Part shown: one piece after another, positions 1 through 10,307 of the stretch
Numbering within the stretch: position 1 is the first letter of the stretch
How the letters are laid out: each line of letters opens with the position of its first letter
Source: Defluviitaleaceae bacterium
Lineage (GTDB): Bacteria > Bacillota > Clostridia > Lachnospirales > WQUN01
Length of the DNA: 64,000 nucleotides
Reading direction: 5' to 3'
Assembly: GCA_009779835.1 (NCBI GenBank)
Contig: WRBD01000003.1
Location: 46,867 to 110,866 of the forward strand
The notes under the pieces: generated by a model
Databases searched by the model: none
What the model was told of the DNA's origin: nothing
The model's input: the letters and a program-made list of their open reading frames with translations, nothing else
Made by a program: the position numbers and the translations under genes

Positions 1-86
1 ATTTCGGACAAGCATCACGCGTAACGGGAATATCACCGGCGGATTTAAGTGTCTTGATGGTTTATGTGAAACAAAAAACGGGGTAG
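1..86 (+). CDS. mnmG: C-terminal end of tRNA uridine-5-carboxymethylaminomethyl modification protein MnmG (GidA), truncated by window edge
   Basis: Frame 3 from base 3 reads FGQASRVTGISPADLSVLMVYVKQKTG*, resembling the MnmG C-terminal '..A.RI.GVSPADISVLLVYL' motif; lies just upstream of rsmG, as commonly seen. Confidence 0.8.
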   Translation, partial: FGQASRVTGISPADLSVLMVYVKQKTG

Positions 87-153
87 CGCATATAGTAAGG
101 GGAAGGCAAAGTGTTTCCTCTGTACATATCCCGATTTATTAGGAGGAATCCCT

Positions 154-555
154 TTGTCTTTTCCAGAATTTCGTATAAAAAGTAGATTTTCAAAGCCTGC
201 GGTGTACAACGACGGAGGCGTAATTTTCATGGGATACAAACCGGAGCAACAGGTTATTTCGCGTTTTCTTGATGCGGTTATGACAAATCCGAATGACGCG
301 TGGAAGTTTGTAAGCAAAGTATATTCTCCGGGGCTGGATTTAAACGAGCTTCGCGAAGTGCTTGGTGTATGTGAAAAAATAAGAGTTAGCAAAGCATTTT
401 ATATGAACGACACAAATAATCGCTTAACACGTTCAATTTATGTAGAAAACCCGGCATTAGATTTACGGCGGCTTTTACATTTGCGAATGGTAAAAGACGG
501 CGGCGCATGGAAAATTTATGGTGTGGAGCAGGAAGAATGCAGAAAACAATCGTAG
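154..555 (+). CDS. hypothetical protein between mnmG and rsmG
   Basis: ORF with TTG start and AGGAGG RBS just upstream; no family recognised. Confidence 0.6.
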   Translation: MSFPEFRIKSRFSKPAVYNDGGVIFMGYKPEQQVISRFLDAVMTNPNDAWKFVSKVYSPGLDLNELREVLGVCEKIRVSKAFYMNDTNNRLTRSIYVENPALDLRRLLHLRMVKDGGAWKIYGVEQEECRKQS

Positions 556-1175
556 AAGCGTGGGCACGTGCAAACGGAATCGAAATAACTGAAGCACGGT
601 TAAACGCGCTTGCAACGTATCAAAATCGTGTTCTTGAAGTAAACAAGCACATGAACCTAACACGAATAACCGATGAAGAAGATTTCGCCGTAAAGCACAT
701 AATAGATTCACTGACATTGCTTCCGTATATCAAGCCGAACGCAAGTCTCATAGATATAGGAACGGGCGCGGGTTTTCCCGGGCTTGTGCTTCGTATTATG
801 AGGCAGGATTTAAAACTCACCTTACTTGATTCATTGCGCAAGCGGGTAAATTTTTTACAAGAAACGGCGGAAATACTGGGCGTGGCCGTTGAATGCATAC
901 ACGCCCGCGCCGAAGACCATGCGAAAACCCACCGCGAAAGCTACGATATATGCACCGCCCGCGCCGTGGCAAGCATGGACAAGCTTGCGGAATACGCACT
1001 ACCGCTAGTGAAAAAAGGTGGCATATTTCTCGCAATGAAAGGCCCCGAAATCTCAGAAGAACTGGATAAAGCAAAGCCTGCCATAAAAAAACACCGCGGG
1101 CAAATTGAAAAATTTGACATTGTTCAACTCACAGAAGGGTTGAATCATTCCATTATCGTAATCGGAAAAGTATGA
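537..1175 (+). CDS. rsmG: 16S rRNA (guanine527-N7)-methyltransferase RsmG
   Basis: SAM motif LIDIGTGAGFPGLVLRI and NRVLEVNKHMNLTRITDEEDFAVKHIIDSL typical of RsmG; ATG at 537 preferred to the ORF start at 507. Confidence 0.95.
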   Translation: MQKTIVEAWARANGIEITEARLNALATYQNRVLEVNKHMNLTRITDEEDFAVKHIIDSLTLLPYIKPNASLIDIGTGAGFPGLVLRIMRQDLKLTLLDSLRKRVNFLQETAEILGVAVECIHARAEDHAKTHRESYDICTARAVASMDKLAEYALPLVKKGGIFLAMKGPEISEELDKAKPAIKKHRGQIEKFDIVQLTEGLNHSIIVIGKV

Positions 1176-1212
1176 TAAAATGCGACCGATACTAATTAAA
1201 AAGGAAAGAGGA

Positions 1213-2577
1213 ATGAACATGAAAAAAACTGCAAAAATTTTGATGGTGTTTGTGCTTTTCAGTTTAACTTTTATGACGATAAAAGTTAACGCGCTTGAAC
1301 CACCGTTGCCGGACTCTATACCGGTGTCTAACAGAGCGGAATTGGATGCGATGCGCAACATATGCCGCATTACTAACAGAAACGGGAATTTCCACTTAGT
1401 CAACGACATTGACCTTTCCGATGGAGCCTGGACACCCATACAGGGTGCGGCCAGTGAGTTTGACGGTACATTTGACGGACAGGGATTTGTTATACGCAAC
1501 CTATCGGTTACTCGTGGTAATTCTAATAATAATGCAGGCCTGTTTGCGCAAACAAGCAACAATACGGTTATAAAAAATCTTGGTTTGGAAAATGTTAATA
1601 TTGACATAAAAGTAGACAGCGGGCCAACTGTATCAGTGGGCGCGATTGTCGGTTTAAACAATGGAACAATAACAAATTCTTTTGTGACAGGGACTGTTTC
1701 AGGTGATTCTACCGGAACAGATGCGTACGCAGGCGGTATTGCCGGCAGTAACAACGGCACAATAAGTGACAGTTTCAGTGATGCAGCCGTTATCGTTTCG
1801 TCACGCGGAAGTGCCTCTGCCGGCGGAATTGTAGGCGATAACAGCGGTTCAATCAGGAACAGTTACAACACAGGCTCTGTAAATGTAAGAAGAGGAATGG
1901 CTGTTGGGGGAGTAGTCGGCGTTAATCGTGACGCAGGCGTAATTCTCAATGCATTTTGGAATTCGGACAGTCTCCAGGAAAGAATCGGAAACCAAATTCC
2001 CCTTGAGCAAAAGCAAGGTATAGGTCAAGGCACAGGAGACACAACGGGTATTTCTACGACGCAAATGCAAGTCGCTTTCTATTTCACCGAATGGAATTTT
2101 GAAACCGTTTGGGAACACGTCACCGGTGTAAACAATGGCCTGCCCGTATTGCGCGTCTTTCGCAATGTACCCGCTCCGGTGCCTACGCCTACGCCTCGGC
2201 CTGTGTTGCCGCCTGCCGGAGAACACATAAATGTAGTCATAAACAACAAGGTTCATGTCTTTGATGTACCCCCGCAAATAATAAACGGACGTACTATGTT
2301 GCCCCTTCGTGCTATAGGCGAAGCTCTTGGTATGACTGTTAATTTTGACCCGGCAACAAACACCGCAATTCTAGCCACTCCGGTCGCAAACATCACCCAT
2401 GTAATTCACAGCAACCAAATCAACGTAAACGGCACACTGCAAACCTTTGACGTAACTTCAACCATATACGAAGGCCGTACTTTGGTTCCCATACGAATGC
2501 TTGCCGAAGCCATAGATGCGGAAGTAGAATGGGATACCGCAACAAGAACGGCAATAATCACCTACTCCACAGAGTAA
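1213..2577 (+). CDS. secreted protein with GLUG-type repeats and C-terminal copper-amine-oxidase-N-like (stalk) domain
   Basis: Signal peptide MNMKKTAKILMVFVLFSLTF; repeated AGGIAGSNNGTISDSFS / AGGIVGDNSGSIRNSYNTGSV; Pro/Thr linker; C-terminus VVINNKVHVFDVPPQIINGRTMLPLRAIGEALGM. Confidence 0.85.
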   Translation: MNMKKTAKILMVFVLFSLTFMTIKVNALEPPLPDSIPVSNRAELDAMRNICRITNRNGNFHLVNDIDLSDGAWTPIQGAASEFDGTFDGQGFVIRNLSVTRGNSNNNAGLFAQTSNNTVIKNLGLENVNIDIKVDSGPTVSVGAIVGLNNGTITNSFVTGTVSGDSTGTDAYAGGIAGSNNGTISDSFSDAAVIVSSRGSASAGGIVGDNSGSIRNSYNTGSVNVRRGMAVGGVVGVNRDAGVILNAFWNSDSLQERIGNQIPLEQKQGIGQGTGDTTGISTTQMQVAFYFTEWNFETVWEHVTGVNNGLPVLRVFRNVPAPVPTPTPRPVLPPAGEHINVVINNKVHVFDVPPQIINGRTMLPLRAIGEALGMTVNFDPATNTAILATPVANITHVIHSNQINVNGTLQTFDVTSTIYEGRTLVPIRMLAEAIDAEVEWDTATRTAIITYSTE

Positions 2578-3734
2578 TCATCAAAATACCCGCGGACCAA
2601 AATAACAGGCGTACCTTTATCGCCGCTTCCGCCGACCAAGTCGCAGAGACTGCCGACAAGGTCGGCGTAAACGCGCGGTGTTGTTCCTTCGCTATACGCA
2701 TCGGGAGCGGCATTTTTTTCTTTTATCATCTTGGTTACGGCTTCGCGTTTTTCGTCACCACGAAGACTGCCAAAAACAGTATCAGCCGCCAGTTTCATTT
2801 TTATTTCCGTGGGCTTTTGCCCGAGACGTTCCGTATAACCGGGCGAAACTACGGGGTCTGCAAGCTCCCATATGCCGCAAACGGGGTCTTTAAACGCGCC
2901 GTCGCCGTAAACCATTACTTCGGGCGATATGCCTGTTTTTTCCCTAAAACCAGCCTGCACCGCGTTTACAAATTCTTGGGATTTATTCGGGAAAAGTTTT
3001 AGCGTGTCGTCAGTGGAAAGATTCGAGCCAAGTACGCCGTACAAAGAATTGAATCCGCTTCCGTTTACGCTTTCGCTTAAAATATCCGAAAGTGTGAAAA
3101 CCTTTTCCGCACCCGCTTTTAAAAGCCTTTCGCGTGTTCTGTTGCGGTTATGGATTTCCGCCACAAGTACATTTTTTGTATACTTTAAGATATCGCGCGG
3201 GTCGTTTGAAAAATACACGCTAATATTTTCGTTCACGTTCTCGTAAATCTCCACATAGTCCATGCCGGTGAAAGTGTGTTTGTATTTGCCCGCAACAGCT
3301 TGAAATTCCTTCGCCGTAACCGATTTCCCCGCAAGTTTGTCGGTAATTTCGTCAAGCAAATCTATATCAATTATCGGGTTTCCGACTTCATCGTGAGGAT
3401 AACTTAGCAATACATGAACCTTTTTTGCTCCAAGCGCGACACCTTTTAATATATTCAAAAAACGATTGCGCGACAAAATAGGGTATACAAGCCCAATCTC
3501 CGTGTCCCCGAATTTCGCACGGATATCGCTTGCGATATCTGAAATTTTGGCGAAATTACCTTCAGATTTCGCAACAATTGCTTCCGTTACGGCTATAATA
3601 TCGTTTTTGTCAAGCTTTTTGCCATCCGAGTCAATTACCCTTAAAACATTTTCGATAATAATTTCAACCAAATCTTCACCCGGGCTAATTATCGGAAGCC
3701 GGATTCCTGATGCAATAGTGCCTGTTAAACGCAT
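2562..3734 (-). CDS. coenzyme F420-0:L-glutamate ligase (CofE)-like protein
   Basis: SGIRLPIISPGEDLVEII...DKNDIIAVTEAIVAKSEGN, matching the CofE/FbiB-like fold signature; ATG at 3734 preferred. Confidence 0.75.
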   Translation of the reverse strand: MRLTGTIASGIRLPIISPGEDLVEIIIENVLRVIDSDGKKLDKNDIIAVTEAIVAKSEGNFAKISDIASDIRAKFGDTEIGLVYPILSRNRFLNILKGVALGAKKVHVLLSYPHDEVGNPIIDIDLLDEITDKLAGKSVTAKEFQAVAGKYKHTFTGMDYVEIYENVNENISVYFSNDPRDILKYTKNVLVAEIHNRNRTRERLLKAGAEKVFTLSDILSESVNGSGFNSLYGVLGSNLSTDDTLKLFPNKSQEFVNAVQAGFREKTGISPEVMVYGDGAFKDPVCGIWELADPVVSPGYTERLGQKPTEIKMKLAADTVFGSLRGDEKREAVTKMIKEKNAAPDAYSEGTTPRVYADLVGSLCDLVGGSGDKGTPVILVRGYFDDYSVE

Positions 3735-3812
3735 AATTTTCGCTCCTTGTTGTTTTGATTTAAGAAAGGTATTGACAAAGTGCATGATTACTTTATAATT
3801 TCATTTGCTTAC

Positions 3813-3885
3813 GCTAACGTAGCTCAGGTGATAGAGCAATTGATTCGTAATCAATAGGTCGGGGGTTTGAGTCCCCCCGTTAGCT
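3813..3885 (+). tRNA. tRNA-Thr (anticodon CGT)
   Basis: Acceptor GCTAACG/CGTTAGC, D-arm AGCTCAGGTGATAGAGCA, anticodon arm ATTGA-TTCGTAA-TCAAT, T-arm GGGGGTTTGAGTCCCCC; CCA not encoded. Confidence 0.93.
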
Positions 3886-3896
3886 CTCGATTTAAC

Positions 3897-3928
3897 AAGG
3901 CTTCCGATGTTTTAATGGAAGCCTTTTG
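3897..3928 (+). terminator. Rho-independent terminator after tRNA-Thr
   Basis: AAGGCTTCC-N11-GGAAGCCTT followed by TT. Confidence 0.75.
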
Positions 3929-4012
3929 TATTAATTTACTAAGTATTTGACTAAATTGTGTCTACTATTGTTAGTATCCGATTTTCTATTTTAGGGTCAT
4001 ATTTCGGCTCTG

Positions 4013-5557
4013 TCAACCAATGCATTTACAAAAATGATGCGCTAGGAAATTTTTATATTCATCGTAAACGGTTAATGTGTCGGTAAGTTCCAAGATATTG
4101 TCTCCTATGATTTCAATTGCTTTTTCATTGATGTTATCCGCAAGAATTTCAAGCATTAAACCTTTGCTGTCGGCAAAGGTTTTTATTTTATTAATATCAT
4201 CATTTTCGGAGAGAATCATTTTCAATGCGGCGAGTTCAGCATCTGATAACTGCGAGAAAAACTGTGCCCAAACATCCCCAAGCTCAGGGACCGGTTGTTC
4301 CTTTAAACCGGAATTGTCCGCACATGCAACCCGGGGCAAAGGGGTTTCATCCTCAACAATAAGTTTTTCCGTAATGTCTTCCGCTTCTACGCGGATTCTT
4401 TCTAAATTTTTCCGGTCTATGTTTACAATGATACGATTTTTTTCTGTGAAAAATTCTGCAATAGATTTTTCAATTACGTTTTCTATTTCGCGAACGGTAA
4501 CACCCATTCCGCCAAGTGCCGCGCTTGCTTTAAGCAAAGTTGACGGGTCGGCGGTTATTTTTGTTTTGAAATCTGCAACCGCTCGTACTTGGGCTTCGGT
4601 TTTTCTTATTATAAACGCCGCCAACTCTTTTTTATGTGCGTAGGGCGCGGTATGAAATGTCAGCCATTCATTGTTTTCGCATATAAAAATTTCCCCGCCG
4701 GGGAGTTCAATCTGCCTGTCTTTCTGACGCAACCACCGGTGAAATAATGCCCGCCGAAACGGAAACCACGGGATTTGTTGGTTGCCGGTGTGAACAAATA
4801 AATCTTTTACGCAGATACCCTTTTCCGCGCATAACGCCGCAAGTCCGCGACCGACGGCTTTAAAACAGTCATCCAAGAGTTTTGTGTTTTCCGCGCTTTC
4901 TGTGTAAAATTTTGATTTGCTTACATCGTAGGCGGAAATTTTATTCCACACGGAAACCTCTGCGTCTCCATCAAATAAAAACAAATCGCTATAAAATTCG
5001 CTCATATTATGTTCAGTAACGAATTCCGTAAAACTGTGCGGCAATTCGTAATAAACATGAAAATCCTTCAACCATTCGGGTAAATACTCATCAAGCACAA
5101 GGAATTTTTTTGAATACGCCCCTCGTAGCGCCCAAAGCCCCACCAAAGATTTAACGGGGCTTTCTTCGCCGATACACGCAAGAAGTTCATATATATACAA
5201 AAAAATATACGACAAACTCGTATCCAAAAATTCGCCGCGCCGTACCGCCGCCCGCCAAGTAAAATAAGTGCGCAGCCGCTCATAACCCATTCGCTGATAA
5301 CACGGGCAGTGCATGGAAAATTCTGCAAAACTTTCGTAGTTGTCCGTGAAATTTTCCATGAACTTCGCCTGTTTATAGAAAAGACGCGCATCATTCCATG
5401 TGTATGGGTTGTCTGAAGCCATGCCCCGCATATCATAAAATTTTTGACGGACAGGGTCTGTCGCGCCGCCCACTATTTGTGCATTAGGCGAAACAGTTTT
5501 CCGCTCAGACGGAGCTTCGGATATTTCAATTTCCGCGAAAATGTCCATTTTTTTCAC
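4013..5557 (-). CDS. TerB-N / TerB-C domain-containing protein
   Basis: YERLRTYFTWRAAVRRGEFLDTSLSYIFLYIYELL is typical of TerB_N; C-terminal helical region consistent with TerB_C. Confidence 0.75.
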   Translation of the reverse strand: MKKMDIFAEIEISEAPSERKTVSPNAQIVGGATDPVRQKFYDMRGMASDNPYTWNDARLFYKQAKFMENFTDNYESFAEFSMHCPCYQRMGYERLRTYFTWRAAVRRGEFLDTSLSYIFLYIYELLACIGEESPVKSLVGLWALRGAYSKKFLVLDEYLPEWLKDFHVYYELPHSFTEFVTEHNMSEFYSDLFLFDGDAEVSVWNKISAYDVSKSKFYTESAENTKLLDDCFKAVGRGLAALCAEKGICVKDLFVHTGNQQIPWFPFRRALFHRWLRQKDRQIELPGGEIFICENNEWLTFHTAPYAHKKELAAFIIRKTEAQVRAVADFKTKITADPSTLLKASAALGGMGVTVREIENVIEKSIAEFFTEKNRIIVNIDRKNLERIRVEAEDITEKLIVEDETPLPRVACADNSGLKEQPVPELGDVWAQFFSQLSDAELAALKMILSENDDINKIKTFADSKGLMLEILADNINEKAIEIIGDNILELTDTLTVYDEYKNFLAHHFCKCIG

Positions 5558-5618
5558 CTGTGTTACATTTTAGCACTGTTTTTCCCTGCTTACAAGAAAC
5601 GTGATATAATACGCAAGG

Positions 5619-6179
5619 GTGAAAATAGTGAAAAACGGCAATGCGTACATTATGGTAGTTGTTGCGTCGTTGGCAGTGCTGACACTTGTTTTAGCGGTAC
5701 TTACAATTACGGCAACAAGCAGAAATATTACGGCGAGTTACGAAAATTTTTTCGGACTTTACGACATTGCGGTTACGGGAAACGAGCAAATATTTTATTT
5801 TATGGAAGAAAAATTTTTTGAACAACGCACAGCAGCACTTGCGTTGTCAGAAGCAAACGGAACTACATTTGTTAATGAAATTACAAAACTTTTGCGTAAC
5901 GAGCTTGATAATGCATTTGAGCTTATTTATTTTGAATATCATCGGCATGAGTGGGGACTTATTGTGGAATTCTCAGATTTGCCCGCAAGCGATTATACTT
6001 TAAGTGATGATTTCCGGGCGGTCACAACCGTTCGCGACAGACAGGGCGGCGGATTTTACATAGAAACAAGTATCCGTAAATATATAAACAATGTTGCGGG
6101 ACATGAAACCGTGGTTCGTTCGCGTATAAATTTTCTTGACGATTATGCTGTTGAAATGGTAGAGTTGTTGAGAATCTAA
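5619..6179 (+). CDS. type IV pilus-associated (PilX-like) single-pass membrane protein
   Basis: GTG start; N-terminal NGNAYIMVVVASLAVLTLVLAVLTITATSRN hydrophobic segment; adjacent to a pseudopilin gene. Confidence 0.5.
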   Translation: MKIVKNGNAYIMVVVASLAVLTLVLAVLTITATSRNITASYENFFGLYDIAVTGNEQIFYFMEEKFFEQRTAALALSEANGTTFVNEITKLLRNELDNAFELIYFEYHRHEWGLIVEFSDLPASDYTLSDDFRAVTTVRDRQGGGFYIETSIRKYINNVAGHETVVRSRINFLDDYAVEMVELLRI

Positions 6180-6203
6180 GAATAGTTCTTAGGAGATAGA
6201 AAA

Positions 6204-6695
6204 ATGCTTGCGCCTGATTATTATTATGAATCGGTTTTTAAAATTCCATATGACGAATTGTGGAAGAAGAATATACGCGGTTTGATTTTTGATATAGACA
6301 ATACTTTAACGCGCTTCGATGAAAAACAACCGTCGGCAAAAGTAGTCGCGCTGTTAAACAGGCTTGAACGTATGGGCTTTCGAATTTGTCTGTGTACGAA
6401 CAACACAAACAGGCGTCTTGGTCATTTTAGCGAAAATTTGAATTATCCCGGAATCGCGAACTCGATAAAACCGTTTACACGCGGGCTTCGTTACGCGATG
6501 AAAACAATGGGAACAAAACCGGCGCACACCGTCATTATCGGCGACCAGCTTCTTTCGGATATTTGGGCGGGAAAAAATGCGAAAATTACCACAATTTTAG
6601 TAAAACCCATTTCAGAAAAAGATTTTATTTTGGTAAAACTAAAAAGAGTTGTAGAGCGTTTAATTCTTAAAAAATATTTTGAAAGTTTAAAATGA
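6204..6695 (+). CDS. YqeG family HAD IIIA-type phosphatase
   Basis: GLIFDIDNTLTRFD motif and IIGDQLLSDIWAGK. Confidence 0.92.
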   Translation: MLAPDYYYESVFKIPYDELWKKNIRGLIFDIDNTLTRFDEKQPSAKVVALLNRLERMGFRICLCTNNTNRRLGHFSENLNYPGIANSIKPFTRGLRYAMKTMGTKPAHTVIIGDQLLSDIWAGKNAKITTILVKPISEKDFILVKLKRVVERLILKKYFESLK

Positions 6696-7144
6696 AAAAA
6701 AACGGCGGACTCACGCTTCTTGAGTTAACCGTAACAATGGCTGTTTTAATGGTAGTTGTTGGCGTGGTTTTAATCGGAACGCGCGGGGATAATAACGACT
6801 ATCGCGCACTTCACAACGCCGCTCTTGTGCTTCAATCAGATTTACGGTACGCGCAACGCAGAGCTGTTACGGAAGGTAGGCGAATAGGAATTCAATTTGA
6901 CCCTGTAAACAATCGTTACAGCATTATAACCATCGAACCCGAATTTCAAACTTTCCGCATCGTTTCCTTTGCGGACGGAATTGAACTTATTCATACGACT
7001 CATCAAGGCGAAAGGGTTATGTATCAGCCCCGCGGAACCGGAAACCCCGGAACGGTAATTCTGCGAAATGGACAGCATTCGCAAAGGATTACAACAACTT
7101 TAAGCGGCGGACAAGTCAGGACTTATGAAATAATTTCCGAATAG
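6692..7144 (+). CDS. prepilin-type N-terminal cleavage/methylation protein (GspH/FimT-like pseudopilin)
   Basis: KKNGGLTLLELTVTMAVLMVVVGVVLIG prepilin signal. Confidence 0.88.
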   Translation: MKKNGGLTLLELTVTMAVLMVVVGVVLIGTRGDNNDYRALHNAALVLQSDLRYAQRRAVTEGRRIGIQFDPVNNRYSIITIEPEFQTFRIVSFADGIELIHTTHQGERVMYQPRGTGNPGTVILRNGQHSQRITTTLSGGQVRTYEIISE

Positions 7145-7156
7145 ACGGAGGTAAAA

Positions 7157-7441
7157 ATGGAACTTGGAATGAGAAATTACATGGAGGATATTATTCGCAG
7201 TAAAATGCCGAGCGTTTTAAAAAATATGCCGGACATTTGCCGTTGCGAACGTTGCGAGATGGACAGGCTCGCATTCGCACTGAACAACAGTCCACCGAAA
7301 TATGTTGTCACATCAAAAGGCAAACTTTATGCAAAATTAAATATTCTGCAAGGACAGTTTGAAGTGGATGTTATCCGCGCAATCACAGACGCGGCGGTGC
7401 GCGTAGACAAACAACCCCGCCACGATGAAGATGATTTCTAG
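7157..7441 (+). CDS. late competence development ComFB family protein
   Basis: [52 protein letters not shown] typical of ComFB. Confidence 0.87.
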   Translation: MELGMRNYMEDIIRSKMPSVLKNMPDICRCERCEMDRLAFALNNSPPKYVVTSKGKLYAKLNILQGQFEVDVIRAITDAAVRVDKQPRHDEDDF

Positions 7442-7452
7442 GAGGATTATTT

Positions 7453-8010
7453 ATGATTTCAGCAGGTGATTTTAAAAACGGACTTACAATTGAATTAGAA
7501 GGCGGCATTTTTATTATCACAGATTTTCAGCATGTAAAGCCGGGGAAGGGCGCGGCGTTTGTGCGTTCTACTTTGAAAAATTTGGAAACAGGCTCAACTG
7601 TTGAGCGCACTTTTCGCCCAAGTGAAAAAATGCCCCGCGCGCACATAGACCGCCGCGATTTACAATACTTATACAACGACGGCACGCTGTACTATTTCAT
7701 GGACAACGAAACATTCGAGCAACTTGAAATAAACGCCGCCGATATCGGTGATTCACTCACCTTCGTAAAAGAAAACGATACGGTTCAGGTTCTCATGCAC
7801 AACGGACGCATTTTCGGCATAGAGCCGCCGCTTTTTGTTGAACTCGAAATAACCGAAACCGAACCGGGCTTCAAAGGCGACACCGCGCAAGGTGCCACAA
7901 AACCCGCAACCGTAGAAACCGGCGCCATCGTTAAAGTTCCGCTTTTCGTCAGCACCGGCGAAAAAATTAAAATAGATACCCGCACGGGCGAATATTTAGG
8001 CCGCGCTTAA
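7453..8010 (+). CDS. efp: translation elongation factor P
   Basis: [46 protein letters not shown] and TGEYLGRA ending. Confidence 0.97.
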   Translation: MISAGDFKNGLTIELEGGIFIITDFQHVKPGKGAAFVRSTLKNLETGSTVERTFRPSEKMPRAHIDRRDLQYLYNDGTLYYFMDNETFEQLEINAADIGDSLTFVKENDTVQVLMHNGRIFGIEPPLFVELEITETEPGFKGDTAQGATKPATVETGAIVKVPLFVSTGEKIKIDTRTGEYLGRA

Positions 8011-8111
8011 TTTTCGCGAAATTTCCAGTATACAATTTCTCTCCGTGTTAATAATAGCATTGTAGCTTTTGATATATGCTACGAAACATGAACGAGGGGA
8101 GAAGATTAGTT

Positions 8112-8309
8112 GTGTCTAGGAATAGAAGTGCAGTTCCCGAAGCTAGAGCTGCTTTAGACGCTTTCAAATATGAAGTTGCAAGCGAAATAGGCGTGCCGCT
8201 TTCTAAAGGATACAATGGCGACCTCACATCTTACCAAAACGGTTCCGTTGGGGGCTACATGGTTAAAAAGATGATTGAAGCGCAAGAACGCCAAATGGCA
8301 GGTAAGTAA
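8112..8309 (+). CDS. alpha/beta-type small acid-soluble spore protein (SASP)
   Basis: ALDAFKYEVASEIGVPLSKGYNGDLTSYQNGSVGGYMVKKMIEAQE; GTG start at 8112 preceded by GAGGGGAGA RBS (the longer ORF start at 8076 is unlikely). Confidence 0.95.
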   Translation: MSRNRSAVPEARAALDAFKYEVASEIGVPLSKGYNGDLTSYQNGSVGGYMVKKMIEAQERQMAGK

Positions 8310-8325
8310 CAAGACATAAAAAGGA

Positions 8326-8353
8326 AAGAAGGCGAGAGAAATCTCGCCTTCTT
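8326..8353. terminator. terminator hairpin between convergent SASP and DUF4340 genes
   Basis: Perfect 12-bp inverted repeat AAGAAGGCGAGA-GAAA-TCTCGCCTTCTT. Confidence 0.8.
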
Positions 8354-8355
8354 CC

Positions 8356-9771
8356 CTATAGTATGAGTTCTTTTAACGTGGTAATTAACCGCTCAACATC
8401 CCTGCGGTTTGTTGCGAAGATTATTTCGTTGCCGTCTATGCTTACGGCTAGGAAATTTGCATTGTGATTGTATAAGAGAATTTTTGTATCGGGGTTTTGA
8501 ATTCGGTGGTGTGTGATTATAATTTCAGGGGGCTCGATTGGTATGCGGGGTTCAATTACGGCATCGGCGCGAAGACTTATTATTTGGATGAAAATTCGCC
8601 GAAAGGATTCGGAATCTACCGGGATTCCGTTAATTGTTGGTGAGATTTCGTAGGTTTCGCGAGTGTGATTCATTGTTAGCATGAAGATGTTTTCTGTGGT
8701 TTCGATTGTTACGTGTTCAACATCGGCAATTGGAACCAGCGCAAGGGAACGCTCTGTGATATCAAGGGCTTGTAAGCCTTTTAGGCTTTGTACGTGGTGT
8801 GCTTCGGTGATGAAAACATGCGGTCGGTCGGCAAGTTTTATATAAATAAATTCCTCTCCATCGCGGGTGAATGTATCGCCGAAAATAAAATGAATATCAT
8901 TAAACACAAATTCAATCGCCGGATTTTCCAATCCGAATGGAGCCAAATCTTCGGGGTGAAGCTCCGCAAGTTCAAGCAGCTGCAACTGCGACATCGGGTG
9001 AATTACATATTCAATTAAACGCGAATGGCTTAAAGAAATTCCCGCAAGAGGTTCGTGCATAATTAATTGTTCGCCACCAACCTCTTGCATACCTTCAAGC
9101 GTGGGCGTGTCATTGCCTTCGCGTAGCCCCAAAACAAGCGGCATCGCGTCGCGTTCCGCAATCCTAATATAGATGGCATCGTGCGCACTGATTGGCGGAA
9201 GCGACATTTCCAGCATATCTCCAACTCCGAGCATTAATTTCTGCGCAACGGATTCGCAAATTAAATAAACTGCCGGGTCGTCGTCGAGTATAAAAAAATA
9301 TCGCAGACGGTTTGCGGTTGCGCTTCCCAGCTTAAAAATGTGGCGACTTCCGTCGTGATAAACCGCTTCGGCAATCAAAAGCGGCGGGTCTAGCCCGAAC
9401 TGCGAAAGCTCAAGCTCCTCCCTGTTTTCATGTGCAATCCACTGCGCAAAAAGCCACCACGAAGCGTGCGCCTTGTCACGCATACGCCGCTGCGAAAGAA
9501 TATATCCGCGTGAATCGGAATACTCCCATTTATCCGGATACGCGGTTAAATATGTTCTGTTTCCTTCGTAGTAAAAAGAAATTTCCGCAACATCCGCTCG
9601 TTCGCGATTAACAAGACGAATAGACGGAATTGGATTAAAAGACGAACTTGGATTATTTTCCTTGAATAATTCCTGTGAGCGGCGAACTTCTGAAAAATAA
9701 AAACCTATCATTAGAAGGGCTACAGTCAAAGTTATGCCCAAGGTTAAAAGGTGTTGTGTCTTTTTGCTCAT
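8356..9771 (-). CDS. DUF4340-like membrane-anchored protein
   Basis: N-terminal TM followed by repeated DUF4340-like blocks (LSQFGLDPP...YHDGSRHIFKLGSATANRLRYFFILDDDPAVYLI). Confidence 0.65.
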   Translation of the reverse strand: MSKKTQHLLTLGITLTVALLMIGFYFSEVRRSQELFKENNPSSSFNPIPSIRLVNRERADVAEISFYYEGNRTYLTAYPDKWEYSDSRGYILSQRRMRDKAHASWWLFAQWIAHENREELELSQFGLDPPLLIAEAVYHDGSRHIFKLGSATANRLRYFFILDDDPAVYLICESVAQKLMLGVGDMLEMSLPPISAHDAIYIRIAERDAMPLVLGLREGNDTPTLEGMQEVGGEQLIMHEPLAGISLSHSRLIEYVIHPMSQLQLLELAELHPEDLAPFGLENPAIEFVFNDIHFIFGDTFTRDGEEFIYIKLADRPHVFITEAHHVQSLKGLQALDITERSLALVPIADVEHVTIETTENIFMLTMNHTRETYEISPTINGIPVDSESFRRIFIQIISLRADAVIEPRIPIEPPEIIITHHRIQNPDTKILLYNHNANFLAVSIDGNEIIFATNRRDVERLITTLKELIL

Positions 9772-10307
9772 GTAACAATTTGACCCCTATCCAGCTTTTT
9801 CAACAACGCCGTAAGTGGAATAATTAGAGTTGCTGCCGCGAAATTTCCTATTGCGTGAATTACATCAAAGGGCAAGCCCGCAGCAATCCATGCGAGCATT
9901 CCTTGAAAGCTTAGCCGAAAAAAAAACGCGTGTGCAGGTGCGTACAGCGTACCAAAAGAAAGCCCGTGCAATGCGCATAAAACCATGTAAAGCGGAGCTT
10001 GTACTTTGAGTGGTAAATTTACTTTTCCGGCAATCATGAACGTAAACCAAAGCGGCAACCACACATATAAATACGGCATCCACCAAATAGAAAAACCCCA
10101 ATATACGCCGTCGAGAAGGACGAAAACATAAATCGGGATTAACGCGCGGGTGCGGTATGTTATAGTAATCGACGCGATAAAAAGCCCTAAAACGTGTACG
10201 TTTGGAATCATCGCCATTAAAAGGCGCGACATAAACATAATCGCGCCAAGCATTGCAAAAATTGTTAAATCCCGAACCGACAGCTTACCTTGTAAAGACA
10301 AGCGCAT
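9768..10307 (-). CDS. ECF transporter S component
   Basis: Multi-TM protein with VRDLTIFAMLGAIMFMSRLLMAMIPNVHVLGLFIASITITYRTRALIPIYVFVLLDGV; start at 10307, overlapping the upstream gene. Confidence 0.75.
   Translation of the reverse strand: MRLSLQGKLSVRDLTIFAMLGAIMFMSRLLMAMIPNVHVLGLFIASITITYRTRALIPIYVFVLLDGVYWGFSIWWMPYLYVWLPLWFTFMIAGKVNLPLKVQAPLYMVLCALHGLSFGTLYAPAHAFFFRLSFQGMLAWIAAGLPFDVIHAIGNFAAATLIIPLTALLKKLDRGQIVT

Noticed and set aside
45-392. 115-aa minus-strand ORF at window start
   Set aside because: Antisense to the mnmG end and the 154-555 ORF; no family features.
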